Positions 41,639-41,881 of a stretch of DNA of 41,881 nucleotides are shown here, piece after piece; position 1 is the stretch's first letter; every line of letters begins with the position of its first letter. The notes under the pieces are model-generated. The model was not told the DNA's origin and did not search any database. It was given only the letters and a program-made list of their open reading frames with translations. The position numbers and the translations under genes are program-made. This stretch comes from Planctomycetota bacterium. GTDB lineage: Bacteria; Planctomycetota; UBA1135; GCA-002686595. The DNA lies in the NCBI GenBank assembly GCA_027083445.1, contig JALWOP010000391.1:1-41881 (forward strand). Reading direction: 5' to 3'.

Positions 41639-41881
41639 GGGTTGCACGACCCAGAGCGGGTCTCTGTACGGGGGTTGGAAGGAGGCTGGCGTGGAAGGCA
41701 AAGGACACTCTTTCGGCCCCCATGGAGACACGGGCCCGCATTCGTAATTGCGCGGGCTACAGGTCGAAGTCCCATCTGCCCCACGGCGCCAAACCCCTCT
41801 CCCGCCTACGCACTAGCGCGGACTCGGCGCCTAGGTCGTATCCTGCCCCTAGTCCACCCCTACGGCACCCCCATGTTCACC
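41639..41881. other. Upstream region of the porin gene, no gene seen
   Basis: This stretch should carry the porin promoter (minus strand), but no clear -35/-10 pair or Shine-Dalgarno stands out. An imperfect inverted repeat, GCCCGC (41734-41739)/GCGGGC (41752-41757), surrounds a 12-base AT-richer core and could be a regulatory site. An ATG at 41873 on the plus strand may start a following gene but only three codons are visible. Confidence 0.35.

Noticed and set aside
41873-41881. ATG at the right edge as the start of another gene
   Set aside because: Only three codons are visible and no ribosome-binding site precedes it.
1-41881. CRISPR arrays, tRNA or rRNA genes, transposases and phage genes
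   Set aside because: I looked for regularly spaced repeats, tRNA T-loop motifs, transposase or integrase signatures and terminal inverted repeats and saw none. The only spaced direct repeat is the single 39-bp pair described.

Overview
The window comes from a high-GC, Gram-negative (diderm) bacterium. Lines I counted by hand run from about 57 to 73% GC. Several gene types point to an outer membrane: LPS-export permeases, a lipid A-type acyltransferase, an LPS kinase-like protein, many lipobox lipoproteins and a beta-barrel porin. The gene set would suit a planctomycete or a related deep lineage, but no rRNA, tRNA or ribosomal-protein gene is present, so that placement is inference. Genes are densely packed, with many ATGA/GTGA overlaps. 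The long ORFs antisense to the real genes are GC-rich shadows and are left out.

Layout. 1-4.2 kb (minus): the 5' part of a large metzincin lipoprotein, a small lipoprotein, then a SHOCT-like/DUF2089 regulatory pair. 4.3-9.9 kb (plus): an S9 prolyl-oligopeptidase-type enzyme, an unknown exported protein, and an unusual exported protein built of Ser/Arg, Ala-rich, Tyr/Gly/Trp and TPR blocks. 10-12 kb (minus): an exported amidohydrolase fused to a CIA30-like domain. 12.2-16.8 kb: a CARDB-like lipoprotein, a glycosidase-like exported protein, galactokinase running tail to tail with it, and a small lipoprotein. 16.8-18.2 kb: a lower-GC segment with one unknown gene, bounded by a 39-bp direct repeat that comes from the coding sequence of the next gene.

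18-29.7 kb is an envelope block. It holds an NAD-dependent epimerase coupled to an NtrY-like histidine kinase, a GT9 glycosyltransferase, a membrane protein, a TPR lipoprotein, lptG and lptF, a kinase-pseudokinase-like LPS kinase, an LpxL-type acyltransferase and a GT4 glycosyltransferase. Together they look like LPS core/lipid A synthesis plus LPS transport.

40.3-29.7 kb (minus) is one long co-directional series: a UvrD/PcrA helicase; a sigma-54 AAA+ activator with neither receiver nor DNA-binding domain; an 850-residue CAP-domain lipoprotein; an FHA-like membrane protein; two pseudopilins; a PilX-like protein; and a small exported membrane-anchored protein. I read the distal part as a pilus/pseudopilus or secretion-related module. 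A porin gene with a strong downstream hairpin closes the window. The best leads for new biology are this pilin/CAP/FHA module, the kinase-pseudokinase protein, the repeat-built exported protein and the repeat-bounded island.
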